Assembly (NCBI GenBank): GCA_003670925.1
Contig: QWQG01000039.1
Location: 1 to 39,669, forward strand
Direction: 5' to 3'
From: Planctomycetota bacterium
GTDB taxonomy: Bacteria > Planctomycetota > Planctomycetia > Planctomycetales > Planctomycetaceae
DNA length: 39,669 nt
Within the stretch, counting starts at the first letter, position 1. Every line of letters starts with the position of its first letter. Positions 15,508 through 24,182 of the stretch are shown here, piece by piece. The notes under the pieces are model-generated. The model saw only the letters and a program-made list of their open reading frames with translations. It ran no database searches and was not told the origin of the DNA. A program made the position numbers and the translations under genes.

Positions 15508-18231
15508 ATGGATCGACGTCTACTTGTTGCACTTCTGATGTCTGTTGTTGTCAATCCAGCCCGTGCGGATGAAGGTCCGACATTTGTCCGTGCCGTCGAA
15601 GGGATTGTGGAACTGAAACTTGCAAACGGCTTGCAGGTCTTGTTATTTCCTGACGTCTCACGACCAACCGTCACGGTCAATCTGACACTCTTCGTCGGGT
15701 CCCGGCATGAAGGATACGGTGAAGCCGGCATGGCACATCTACTCGAGCATATGGTTTTCAAAGGTACGCCGTCTCGCCCCGCGATCCCGGCGGAACTTAC
15801 GAAACGAGGCGCACAGTTTAATGGGACGACATGGCTGGATCGCACGAACTACTACGAAACCCTGGCCGCGAGCGATGAAAATCTGGAATTTGCCATCTCC
15901 ATGGAGGCCGATCGCATGATCAACAGCTTAATCAAAGCTGAAGATCTGGCGTCAGAAATGACGGTGGTCCGGAATGAGTTTGAACGCGGAGAAAATAGCC
16001 CGCAGCGGGTGCTGATGCAGCGCGTTTTTTCCACAGCCTACGAATGGCATAACTATGGCAAGTCGACGATCGGCAATCGCGCGGATATCGAGCGCGTTCC
16101 CGTAGAAAACCTGCGGCGTTTCTACACACGATTTTATCAGCCCGATAATGCCATGCTGATCGTGGCGGGAAAATTTGATCCTAAAAAGGCCGTGGAACTC
16201 ATTCAGTTGCACTTTGGGGCGATTCCCAAGCCAGAACGGGAATTGGACAAAACATACACCGAAGAGCCTCCGCAAGACGGTGACCGGATGGTGACGGTCC
16301 GCCGCGTCGGTGAAGTGGCTGTGGCTATGCTTGCATATCATGTTCCCGCCGGTGGACATCCCGACTATGCCACAATCGACGTGCTCACCACCATCATGGC
16401 CAGCGAGCCGTCCGGACGACTTTACGATGCTTTGGTGAAGCGTCGCCTTGCTGCGTCGGTCTTAGGCAGTAGCTTCGCTCTGCACGATCCTGGCATCATC
16501 ATGTTTGGGGCCCAAGCTGCTCCCGGAACAGAAGGCTCGACCATGCTGCAGAACCTCATCGAAACGGTTGAAAGCTCCGTCGAGAAGCCATTTACTGCCG
16601 AAGAAGTCGATCGTGCGCGACAGGAAATGCTGCGGCAGCGAGAAATTCAAGTTGCCGATTCTCAGGGACTCGCCATTCAATTGAGCGACTGGGCGGCGCA
16701 GGGGGACTGGCGGCTGTTTTTTATCTACCGCGACCAACTGGAAAAAGTCACTGCTGACGAGGTCAACCGCGTGGCATCCACGTATTTGGTTCGCAGCAAT
16801 CGCACGGCGGGTTTGTTTGAACCAGCTCAGGAAGCAGAACGGGCTACCGTGCCTTCGACGCCGGATCTCGCCGAAATGATCGGCGACTACGCGGGACGCT
16901 CAGACGTTGCTCAGGGGGAAGAATTTGATGCGTCTCCGGAAGGCATCGAATCGCGACTGGAACGCAGCATGCTCTCATCAGGCATCAAGGTGACGCTCCT
17001 GCCCCGCAAGACACGAGGTTCGTCCGTCACGTTGAAACTCAATCTGCGTTATGCAAACCTTAAGGACCTCAAGGGTCTCTCTGTAGCAGCAAAACTGCTG
17101 CCGGGACTGCTCGATCGCGGTACCGAAAATCTGACTCGTCAGCAGATCAGCGACGAACTTAACAACTACCGAGCCGAAATGAGCGTGTCGGGCGATGCGG
17201 GCAATCTGTCTGTCACAGTGCAAACAAATCGCGAAAATCTAGTTCCCGTACTGCGGATCATCCAAGAAGTTCTCAGACGCCCAAAACTACCTGCAGAAGA
17301 GTTAGAACTGATTCGGGAAGAGATGCTGTCCAATGCGGCGGAACGTATTAACGACCCGGTGGCAATCGCCATGAATACTGTCACCCGAAAGATGGCACCA
17401 TATGCGGTTGATGATCCGCGTTACATCGCGGAGCTCAAAGAAGACATGGAGCGTACCAAGGCCGTTACGATTGCCCAGATCCAAGATGTCTATCAACGCC
17501 TAGTCGGGGCGTCCGTGGGTGAACTGACGATCATTGGTGACTTTGACAAGGACCTTGTGGTACCTGCCGTGGATGAATTCACAAAGGGCTGGGCCTCGAA
17601 TGTGCCATTTGAACGCATTCCTCGCATTTCTGTGAATAATCTCACCGGGGACTTCGTGCAAATCAATACGCCAGATAAGGCCAATGCTGCATACTTTGCT
17701 GCCATGACATTGCCCATGAAAGATAGTCATCCAGATTATCCCGCATTAGCCATCGGAAACTTTATCCTTGGTTCGGGTGGACTGTCGTCGCGTCTTGCCG
17801 ATCGCGTCCGTCAGAAAGATGGTTTGTCATACACTGTGCAATCCAACTTGCAGGCATCTGCCGTCGATGAACGCACGTCGTTTTACATCTTCGCCATTTC
17901 CAATCCTGCCAACGCCGGAAAACTGCACGAAGCCATCCAAGAAGAACTCAAACGCTTAGTGGCTGACGGGATCACCGAGGAAGAACTTGACCGCGCTCAA
18001 GAAGGCTATCTGCAATCACAGCAAGTTTCCCGCACCGATGAGAACTCCTTGATTCCCATGTTAGAAGCTTATGCATTCATCGGACGCGAGATGAAATATG
18101 TTGCTGAATTTGAAGCGAAAATCCGTAAACTGACCGTGGAGGATGTCAACAAGGCGTTGAAATTGCACATCCAACCAGAACGCCTCTTTGTCGTCTCCGC
18201 GGGCGACTTTGAATCACTGCCTCCAAAGTAG
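15508..18231 (+). CDS. M16 family zinc metalloprotease, two-domain, exported
   Basis: A 907-residue protein with a signal peptide (residues 1-20, cut after ARA). The N-terminal M16 unit has the inverted zinc motif HxxEH as His77-Leu-Leu-Glu80-His81, followed by FKGTP and, about 75 residues on, NEFERGENSP, carrying the third Glu ligand. A second M16-like half begins near residue 480 (LERSMLSSGIKVTLLPR) and lacks HxxEH, as expected for the inactive half of the clamshell. The segment LADRVRQKDGLSYTV is the usual substrate-binding region. Periplasmic degradation of peptides is the family role. Start chosen at the ATG with AAGGA eight bases upstream. Length is normal for pitrilysin/PqqL-type proteins. 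Confidence 0.92.
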   Translation: MDRRLLVALLMSVVVNPARADEGPTFVRAVEGIVELKLANGLQVLLFPDVSRPTVTVNLTLFVGSRHEGYGEAGMAHLLEHMVFKGTPSRPAIPAELTKRGAQFNGTTWLDRTNYYETLAASDENLEFAISMEADRMINSLIKAEDLASEMTVVRNEFERGENSPQRVLMQRVFSTAYEWHNYGKSTIGNRADIERVPVENLRRFYTRFYQPDNAMLIVAGKFDPKKAVELIQLHFGAIPKPERELDKTYTEEPPQDGDRMVTVRRVGEVAVAMLAYHVPAGGHPDYATIDVLTTIMASEPSGRLYDALVKRRLAASVLGSSFALHDPGIIMFGAQAAPGTEGSTMLQNLIETVESSVEKPFTAEEVDRARQEMLRQREIQVADSQGLAIQLSDWAAQGDWRLFFIYRDQLEKVTADEVNRVASTYLVRSNRTAGLFEPAQEAERATVPSTPDLAEMIGDYAGRSDVAQGEEFDASPEGIESRLERSMLSSGIKVTLLPRKTRGSSVTLKLNLRYANLKDLKGLSVAAKLLPGLLDRGTENLTRQQISDELNNYRAEMSVSGDAGNLSVTVQTNRENLVPVLRIIQEVLRRPKLPAEELELIREEMLSNAAERINDPVAIAMNTVTRKMAPYAVDDPRYIAELKEDMERTKAVTIAQIQDVYQRLVGASVGELTIIGDFDKDLVVPAVDEFTKGWASNVPFERIPRISVNNLTGDFVQINTPDKANAAYFAAMTLPMKDSHPDYPALAIGNFILGSGGLSSRLADRVRQKDGLSYTVQSNLQASAVDERTSFYIFAISNPANAGKLHEAIQEELKRLVADGITEEELDRAQEGYLQSQQVSRTDENSLIPMLEAYAFIGREMKYVAEFEAKIRKLTVEDVNKALKLHIQPERLFVVSAGDFESLPPK

Positions 18232-18392
18232 CCTCTTTGTTCCAATGCGGGTGTACGGAGCGACATTCGCATTGAACCACTGTGGCGGCGAATGTGCTTG
18301 CGATGCTCCAGCAAGATACTGGATCAAATCTGCCGCCAGAGGTATGATTGCTGTCAGCGTGGGTATGTCCGCAGCCAGGGAAAGGAAATGAG

Positions 18393-18743
18393 ATGACGAC
18401 TCAGACAAATTTTATCCGGCGTGATCCCGCCTTGGTTCAGCCATGGGCCGAGACCTGCGGCGAGATTCGCTGCTTAATCGAGGAATCTGACGGAGCTGCT
18501 GGCGAAGTGCACCATGTCGAAATTCAGGATGCGAAGTTGCACTACCACGAACGGACTGATGAGTTTTACTACGTCATCGACGGTCAGGGCACGATGATCC
18601 TGGATGAGACTGAAATCGAATTACACACTGGCGTTGTTGTTTACATCCCTCGCGGAGTGAAGCACAAAGCCATGGGAAACCTGAAAGTCCTGACCGTATG
18701 TATTCCGCGTGGCGTACTTAACGACATCCACGAACTGGAATGA
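18393..18743 (+). CDS. Cupin domain protein
   Basis: A 116-residue single cupin. Motif 1 is present as HYHERTDEFYYVIDGQG (two His and a Glu as metal ligands) and motif 2 as YIPRGVKHKAMG (His). The fold binds a divalent metal; the family includes isomerases, dioxygenases and sugar-binding proteins, and this one cannot be assigned further. ATG is preceded by AAGGA at six bases. It is 161 bp after the protease gene on the same strand and directly before the insertion-sequence remnants. Cytoplasmic; no signal peptide. Confidence 0.85.
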   Translation: MTTQTNFIRRDPALVQPWAETCGEIRCLIEESDGAAGEVHHVEIQDAKLHYHERTDEFYYVIDGQGTMILDETEIELHTGVVVYIPRGVKHKAMGNLKVLTVCIPRGVLNDIHELE

Positions 18744-18855
18744 ACGTCTGGAACCTCCGCCTTCAGCTGTGGTGACCGTACCCCACAACCATTGTAGACA
18801 GCCCCTGCATCCTGTGTCGGTTTGAGTTTTCTTCAACCGAGCAGAGGAATGAATC

Positions 18856-19290
18856 ATGGGGCGTCTTGTAGATCATGGGAAGCATTGCGAGTGGGCCGAG
18901 CGAATTCGGCGGCGGCGGGAGTCCGGGCTGACGGTGGCTGAATTCTGTGAGTGGGAAGGCATGTCAGTCGCGTCGTTCTACAACTGGCAGAAGAAGCTGC
19001 GAGGCACAAAATCCCGGAGGCAATCGGTGGAGTTGGTGACGCCTGAAGGCAGGTCACCGCGATCGCTGCAGAAAGCGTCGTTCCTTCCGGTTCACGTCAC
19101 GCAGGCCGCGGCCACCGCCTCACCTGCAACACGCATTGAGATCCCACTGACGAACGGCGTTCGTGTCTTCGTACCGATCTCAGATTCTGAAACGGTCGAG
19201 AACACGATCGCAGTCGCGAGTCGTCTCTCGGCTCTGAATGACAGTGCGATGAATCAGGATCGCCCACTTGCGGAGGACGCGACATGCTGA
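18856..19290 (+). CDS. tnpA: IS66 family accessory protein TnpA (helix-turn-helix)
   Basis: A 144-residue protein with an N-terminal helix-turn-helix: WAERIRRRRESG, then LTVAEFCEWEGMSVASFYNWQKKLR, the typical IS66 TnpA opening. The C-terminal part (IPLTNGVRVFVP) matches the family tail. AGAGGA is seven bases before the ATG. The stop overlaps the tnpB start by 7 bases, the normal coupled arrangement in IS66. It seems full length, yet its partner genes are broken, so it is a relic that could still bind IS66 ends. Confidence 0.85.
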   Translation: MGRLVDHGKHCEWAERIRRRRESGLTVAEFCEWEGMSVASFYNWQKKLRGTKSRRQSVELVTPEGRSPRSLQKASFLPVHVTQAAATASPATRIEIPLTNGVRVFVPISDSETVENTIAVASRLSALNDSAMNQDRPLAEDATC

Positions 19291-19511
19291 CGTGTCCGAC
19301 GCATTTGCCGATTTACTTTTGTGCGGAGCCAGTGGACTTTCGCAAGAGCTTTGATGGACTCACCGGCGTGATTGCATCCGTGTTTGAAATCAGCGTGCTT
19401 GATGGACATCTCTTCCCGTTCATCAACAAGCGGCGGGATCGCATCAAGGCGATGTGGTGGGATCGAGACGGGCTCGTGCTGTTTTACAAGCGACTTGATG
19501 ACTCACGATGA
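19284..19511 (+). pseudogene. tnpB: IS66 TnpB, C-terminally truncated
   Basis: 75 residues with clear TnpB features: FCAEPVDFRKSFDGL, GHLFPFINKRRDRIKAMWWD and DGLVLFYKRLDD. IS66 TnpB proteins are usually about 115 residues; the last third is missing, and the frame ends just where a strong hairpin begins. The downstream part of tnpB has therefore been lost. TnpB is needed for IS66 transposition in tested elements, so this copy is probably dead. Confidence 0.75.
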
Positions 19512-19550
19512 AGTCGGCAGAATTTTTATTCTGCCGACTTCTTTTCTTTA
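19510..19550 (+). terminator. Rho-independent terminator-like hairpin
   Basis: A perfect 14-bp stem, left arm GAAGTCGGCAGAAT (19510-19523), loop TTTT, right arm ATTCTGCCGACTTC (19528-19541), followed directly by TTTTCTTTA. The stem and T-run have the form of an intrinsic terminator. It coincides with the truncation point of tnpB, so it may have been brought in with the rearrangement. Confidence 0.7.
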
Positions 19551-19611
19551 CAAAATGTCTCGAACATTTTTGTGATGATGACGTACTAAGAACATGCAAG
19601 AGGCATCACAC

Positions 19612-20229
19612 ATGCCGACGGATCTGGACGCCTGCCAGTCGCTCATTGAACAGCAGGCCCGTGCCCTGGATCAGTTACTTGCCGGCTCGACGGATTACGA
19701 GTCATTGCGTGCTGATGTCTGGAAGCAGTCGCACCCTGAGGCAGTTCGCACGTATCGCTCGGACGAACGCCGCGATACCGCGGACCGTAACCGCCTGACC
19801 CGCGCTCAACGCCGACTTGCAAATGCTAAGAAGCTGGAGGCCGCAAGGCTTGCCGCGAAAACGACAGAAGCCGAACAGCAAAAATCAAGGTTCATCGACA
19901 AATTGAGTGCGCGTCGTAAGTTTCTGTCGGGGCAAGGGTTTACAGGAATTGGCCATCTGCGTTCCGGTGGCAGATGCACTCGTCAACTGACTGGCGGAGT
20001 CGAAGTTGTAGTTATAGTTGAACGTATTCAGAGAATCCGTTGCAGGGCCAGCCATGGACCGCCAAACTGCCGCAGGTTTTCCACACGGACGCCGCCTGCT
20101 TCATACCAAGCCCTCCGGCTTCATCGAGATTGCCGAGCCACGCCACCACGCGCTGCCTCGGCCCTGTGGCAGTCCGATGAGATTCCACGAGCGCCCAATA
20201 CGTTGTGCGTCGTCCATTTTCCTGCTTGA
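19612..20229 (+). pseudogene. IS66 TnpC stub fused to unrelated sequence
   Basis: Only the first 25 or so residues (MPTDLDACQSLIEQQARAL, preceded by AGAGG) look like the start of an IS66 transposase TnpC. After that the frame runs into a Lys/Arg/Ala-rich helical stretch (RAQRRLANAKKLEAARLAAK) that I do not recognise, and then across the antisense IS1634-like fragment. No zinc finger, no DDE residues. I read this as a tnpC start joined by deletion to other DNA; the C-terminal part of the frame is probably not real protein. Confidence 0.5.
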
Positions 20230-20248
20230 AATACTGTCGGATAAACAT
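20012..20248 (-). pseudogene. IS1634-like transposase, N-terminal fragment with frameshift
   Basis: Starting at 20248 the minus strand encodes MFIRQYFKQENGRRTTYWAL, VESHRTATGPRQRVVAWLG and LDEAGGLGMKQ, the typical opening of IS1634/IS4-like transposases of Planctomycetes. After KQ the reading continues in another frame as VRVENLRQFGGPWLALQRIL, ending at a TGA at 20028-20030. The next conserved piece of the family is thus out of frame and the connecting part is absent: a deletion plus frame change. The catalytic domain is missing altogether. Confidence 0.7.
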
Positions 20249-20561
20249 AGCCGGGGATGGTATCGCCGGATTTCACACCCGCCAGATACCGAGTTCTCAC
20301 TACATCATGTTTCGACTTCCCAAACACGGACGTTTTCAAATTCCCGGTTCAAAAACACGCCAATTTATTTTCCTGCGGTCACCGATTTCTTCACTTCTGG
20401 GGAAGATGGGCTAGCACACGTTTTCAACCTCGGCTTGAACTTGGGCCATACAAAAGGAAGTGGCGGTTGTTTCTCATACCCTAAACGCCGTGCCGCGCAG
20501 CGTGGTGATTCCAGTCAAGGGACGAAAGGGTGAACGCCCAGAGCACGTGAAGCTTTATTCG
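20249..20561. other. Intergenic region next to insertion-sequence remnants
   Basis: 313 bp with no supported gene. It lies between the start of the IS1634-like fragment and the end of the transporter gene; it may include the outer end of the dead element, but I could not identify an inverted repeat. Confidence 0.4.
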
Positions 20562-22940
20562 TCAGAACGGCCAAATCATTGGAATTAGAATGACGCACGT
20601 CACCCAGAGCAGGAGATTCAGCGGCACGCCAACTTTTACAAAGTCATTGAAACGATATCCACCGGGACCAAAGACCATCATGTGTGTTTGGTACCCAACC
20701 GGGGAAGCAAATGCGAATGACGCGGCTAACGCGACTGCCATTACAAATGGTCTGGCATCACAGTTCGTAAGAGCAGCCGCCTTTACGCAAAATGGAAACG
20801 CCAAAACAGCCGCTCCGTTATTGGTGATCAGTTCATTGAGAACCATTGTCACAAAGTAAATCGCCGCGAGCGTGGCATAAGGTCCATATGGCTGAGTGAC
20901 TCCGACCAGTAGTGTGGACAAGTACATAGCCGCGCCAGATTTTTCAAGCGCGGCGCCAAGTCCAAATGACGCTCCAATCGCAATCAGCACCTGCCAATCA
21001 ATCGCCTGGCGACCATCGGATGCGGACATGCACCGCGTCATAATCATAAGTCCGCCCGCGATGAATGCCCCCAGCATGGCCATTTCGCCACTTCCAAAGG
21101 ACATGACTGCTAGCAGAACGACAAAAATTAGCAGGGCGACTCCCCAGCGTTCGTGGCTCATCGGTTGCGAACCTTCCACGTCACTCACGAGATAAAAGTC
21201 GGCATTGTTTCGATGCGCTTGGACAAAATTTGGACCGGTCTGCATGAGCAGCGTATCGCCAGACTCAAGCTTTACGTCACCGATCTTGGTGGCAAGTCTA
21301 GCGCCGTTTCTGTGAATCGCGACAATTGCAGCGTTGTAGTGTGAGCGAAACTGAGCCTCTCGTACGGTTTGCCCTACAAGCGGTGACGACCGGCTGACGA
21401 CGACTTCACACAACCGTCGCCGCCGTTGCTCTTCAGCGGACTTGTCTGTCGATTCTGTGGCGGGCTCTAAGCCAGGAATTTTCTTCAAATCCACGATGGT
21501 CTCTACCACGCCTGTAAACACCAATCGGTCGTTGGCTTGTAGGACAGTATCGGGACTGACAGGCGCGATAATCGAACCGCGGCGATCGACTTCGATCAGG
21601 AATAAGCCTGGCAACCGCCGCAAACCAGCGGCTTCGATGCTTTGTCCCACAAGGCGACAAGCCGATGTAACCAACATTTCAACTAGATATTCGCGGCGGG
21701 AGTCTCCCAGTTGTTCGAGCAACTCCTTCCGCTCTGGAAGCAGCTTGCGACCAATTGTCAGCATGTACGTTAGGCCCACGATCGCGCACGGAATGCCTGC
21801 CCACCCAATCTCAAAGAAACCCATTTCTGGCATGCCGTATTTTATCATCTGCCCGTCAACGACTAGATTCGTGCTAGTGCCGATCCTAGAACAGCATCCG
21901 CCAAGAATCGTCATAAAAGACAGCGGGATCAATAGTTTTGACGGAGCCACGTGTTGGCGTCGACACCATGACATAACGACAGGGATCAGCATTGCCACAA
22001 TCGGCGTGTTATTCAAAAATGCGGAGGTGCAGATGCAGAATGACGACAACATAACTAGTCCGGCGAGTTCAGTCTTTGCTGGCCCGAGGACTCGAGCGCC
22101 GATCATGTCCACAATGCCGGTTTCTTTGAGTCCAGCCGTCACCAGAAATAAGGCCGCTACCATGAGGAGGGATTGGCTCACGAATCCACTGAACGCGTCT
22201 TGAGCCGTGATGACGCCGCAGAGTGACAGAAACACGATGGCACCTGTAAACACCATGTCGGCCGGTTTTTCATACGCGAGCGCGACAAGGACAATACATG
22301 TGACGAGAATCGTCACCCACATGGAATATTCGGCTTGGATTTTGTCCCACGTCGTGAACGGCAACAGTTCCGGGATGCTCTCGGCTGAAATCAGGAGGAC
22401 GTCGAGGCAACGGGCAACCGTCTTGGCTGTGGAGTGAACCGCGACTACGTTGTTACCTTCGCGGAGCACTGAAATCGCTTCAGGTGTCAAGAGAATGACG
22501 GCGTGTTTTTCCTGGGCATTGTCGATTTTAGCAGCGAGAAAACCGTTGATGAAGATTTCCGTTTCACCGGGTGTTTGAATGTACAATGCAGGATTCGCGG
22601 GAATCGACTTCAGGGTTATTATCTGCCGGAGCCAGATCTCCGAGGATGTCCACTCGGTGAACGTCCGTCCGGTTGCATGGTCAGCCGTTCCAAATCCGCC
22701 ATACCCTGTTTGCCATTTAACCACATCGTTCAACTTGACATCACTGTACGATTCGTCAAGCCAACCTGTCGGCTGTTTCAGCGTATAACGCCACTGTGCT
22801 TCGCCAGCGTCACCCGCTGCCGCCGACGGGATCGACCCGTAACTCAAGTACATAAACAATAATGTTGTTCGCGCCATCCAAGCACGTCGAGACACACGAA
22901 TCTTAATCCAAGATGTTTGTTGCACTTCGTTGATTTTCAT
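20562..22940 (-). CDS. SLC13/DASS-type transporter with periplasmic jelly-roll domain and two RCK_C domains
   Basis: A 792-residue fusion. Residues 1-42 form a long basic n-region and signal segment ending PSAAA. Residues about 45-187 resemble the GH2-like jelly-roll sugar-binding module common in planctomycete exported proteins: WQTGYGGFGTADH, EWTSSEIWLRQ, ETEIFINGFLAAK, GNNVVAVHS. From about 207 an SLC13/divalent-anion symporter follows, with FLNNTPIVAM in the first half and ELITNNGAAVLAF in the second, and GTSTNLVV. Between the halves are two TrkA-C/RCK_C modules (around LVGQSIEAAGL and LVGQTVREAQF). It probably imports sulphate or a carboxylate with Na+. I chose ATG 22940; GTG 22952 and ATG 22877 are alternatives. 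The gene follows an adenosine kinase-like gene by 66 bp. Confidence 0.85.
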   Translation of the reverse strand: MKINEVQQTSWIKIRVSRRAWMARTTLLFMYLSYGSIPSAAAGDAGEAQWRYTLKQPTGWLDESYSDVKLNDVVKWQTGYGGFGTADHATGRTFTEWTSSEIWLRQIITLKSIPANPALYIQTPGETEIFINGFLAAKIDNAQEKHAVILLTPEAISVLREGNNVVAVHSTAKTVARCLDVLLISAESIPELLPFTTWDKIQAEYSMWVTILVTCIVLVALAYEKPADMVFTGAIVFLSLCGVITAQDAFSGFVSQSLLMVAALFLVTAGLKETGIVDMIGARVLGPAKTELAGLVMLSSFCICTSAFLNNTPIVAMLIPVVMSWCRRQHVAPSKLLIPLSFMTILGGCCSRIGTSTNLVVDGQMIKYGMPEMGFFEIGWAGIPCAIVGLTYMLTIGRKLLPERKELLEQLGDSRREYLVEMLVTSACRLVGQSIEAAGLRRLPGLFLIEVDRRGSIIAPVSPDTVLQANDRLVFTGVVETIVDLKKIPGLEPATESTDKSAEEQRRRRLCEVVVSRSSPLVGQTVREAQFRSHYNAAIVAIHRNGARLATKIGDVKLESGDTLLMQTGPNFVQAHRNNADFYLVSDVEGSQPMSHERWGVALLIFVVLLAVMSFGSGEMAMLGAFIAGGLMIMTRCMSASDGRQAIDWQVLIAIGASFGLGAALEKSGAAMYLSTLLVGVTQPYGPYATLAAIYFVTMVLNELITNNGAAVLAFPFCVKAAALTNCDARPFVMAVALAASFAFASPVGYQTHMMVFGPGGYRFNDFVKVGVPLNLLLWVTCVILIPMIWPF

Positions 22941-23006
22941 CCAAGATGACACGTTGAAACTGATTGCACACTCAATTAAGCTGCCATCTCGCGGGTTCCG
23001 TGGCAG

Positions 23007-23993
23007 CTACTGGATCATCGCCGCGATCTCTTGAGGGGTGAACCTGTTCTGGAGCCGCGCTCCTAATTGTCCGACGATACGAGCAGCAGCGTGGGACGCG
23101 AGATGCCCTGCCTGTTTCCAGTTCATTCCGTTCGTGATCCCGTACAACAACGCACCTGCGTACATATCCCCGGCACCTGTTGTGTCCAGCGGATTCACGG
23201 AGACACCTTCGATCGGAATCACTGCTCCTTCATGCATCAAAAGTGATCCATTTGCACCAAGCGTCATCGCGACATTCTCGGCATATCGATGAAGTTCCGC
23301 CGCACATTCAATCGGGTCGATTTTACCAGTCAGGCTTTTCGCTTCTTCTTCATTGCAAAAGAAGAGATCAACGGGGCCTTTGATCAAAGCCAAGATTTCG
23401 TCACGGCACATGTTGCACAGAAACGGATCGGAGGCAGTGAAGGCCACTTTTCCGCCGCACATTTTTGCGGCAGCCATCGCTTTGTAGGCTGCCGCGCGGG
23501 TGCCGGGGTTGGTCAGCAGATAACCTTCCACATACACGTACGTTGCCTGTCGCAGTTCATCTTCGTTAATGTCATTCTCTGTGAGCGTAGCCGACACGCC
23601 CAAATTTGTAAGCATTGTACGCTGAGCATCTTCTGTGATGAGCACCGCACAGGTTCCGGTCTGGCCAGAGGCAGCCGCAGCAACGTCGATGGTGACTCCC
23701 ATCTTGCGCATATCGCGAAGAAAGAATTCCCCGACTTCATCGTTGGCGACCTTGCCAGCGTAAGCGGCTTTGCCTCCAAAATGGGCGATACCCATAATGG
23801 TGTTGGCTGCGGAACCACCCGCACAACGGTTGAGGCTGATTCCGTCGAGGCGACTTAGGACACTTTTTTGCTGCCCGTCATCAACCAGCGTCATGATGCC
23901 TTTTTCGAAACCAGTTTCTGCTACCCAATGATCTGAAACTCGTGCCTGAATATCTACGAGGGCATTGCCCACACCAAAGACATCGTATCTCAT
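23007..23993 (-). CDS. PfkB family kinase, adenosine kinase-like
   Basis: A 328-residue ribokinase-fold enzyme. The N-terminal GVGNALVDI and [16 protein letters not shown] (residues 59-74) bind the sugar; the ATP-site signature is DTTGAGD (270-276) with Asp276 as catalytic base. The sequence around [11 protein letters not shown] is closest to the bacterial adenosine kinase-like branch, which phosphorylates nucleosides or sugars using ATP. Length is normal and all key residues are kept. It is the first gene of a likely two-gene unit with the transporter downstream; a short hairpin (AGCTTT/AAAGCT at 24004-24018) lies just before its start. Confidence 0.88.
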   Translation of the reverse strand: MRYDVFGVGNALVDIQARVSDHWVAETGFEKGIMTLVDDGQQKSVLSRLDGISLNRCAGGSAANTIMGIAHFGGKAAYAGKVANDEVGEFFLRDMRKMGVTIDVAAAASGQTGTCAVLITEDAQRTMLTNLGVSATLTENDINEDELRQATYVYVEGYLLTNPGTRAAAYKAMAAAKMCGGKVAFTASDPFLCNMCRDEILALIKGPVDLFFCNEEEAKSLTGKIDPIECAAELHRYAENVAMTLGANGSLLMHEGAVIPIEGVSVNPLDTTGAGDMYAGALLYGITNGMNWKQAGHLASHAAARIVGQLGARLQNRFTPQEIAAMIQ

Positions 23994-24182
23994 GTTAAAA
24001 CATAGCTTTCAAAAAGCTTGTTGGGATCGCCCCAACCGCACGTGCCGTCGAGATCTTATGTATGCCGCAGCATAGCAAACTGCCTGAACCCTTCGAAACC
24101 CTTTCTTTCCCACCTTCTTTTTGCATCGTGAGTGGGAATTTATGAGGCCCGTGTCGTTACTATTTCCAGAATCGCGGACAAG

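Larger units (their letters stand above)
18856..20248. mobile_element. Decayed insertion sequences: IS66 remnant plus IS1634-like remnant
   Basis: Left to right: an intact-looking IS66 tnpA, a shortened tnpB, a stub of tnpC, then the first part of an IS1634-like transposase on the opposite strand with an internal frame change. No complete catalytic (DDE) domain remains, so none of this is autonomous. I did not find terminal inverted repeats or target duplications with confidence. Boundaries are those of the recognisable coding remains. Confidence 0.75.

Noticed and set aside
21442-22203. 253-residue plus-strand frame
   Set aside because: Wholly antisense to the transporter gene; composition shows no protein character.
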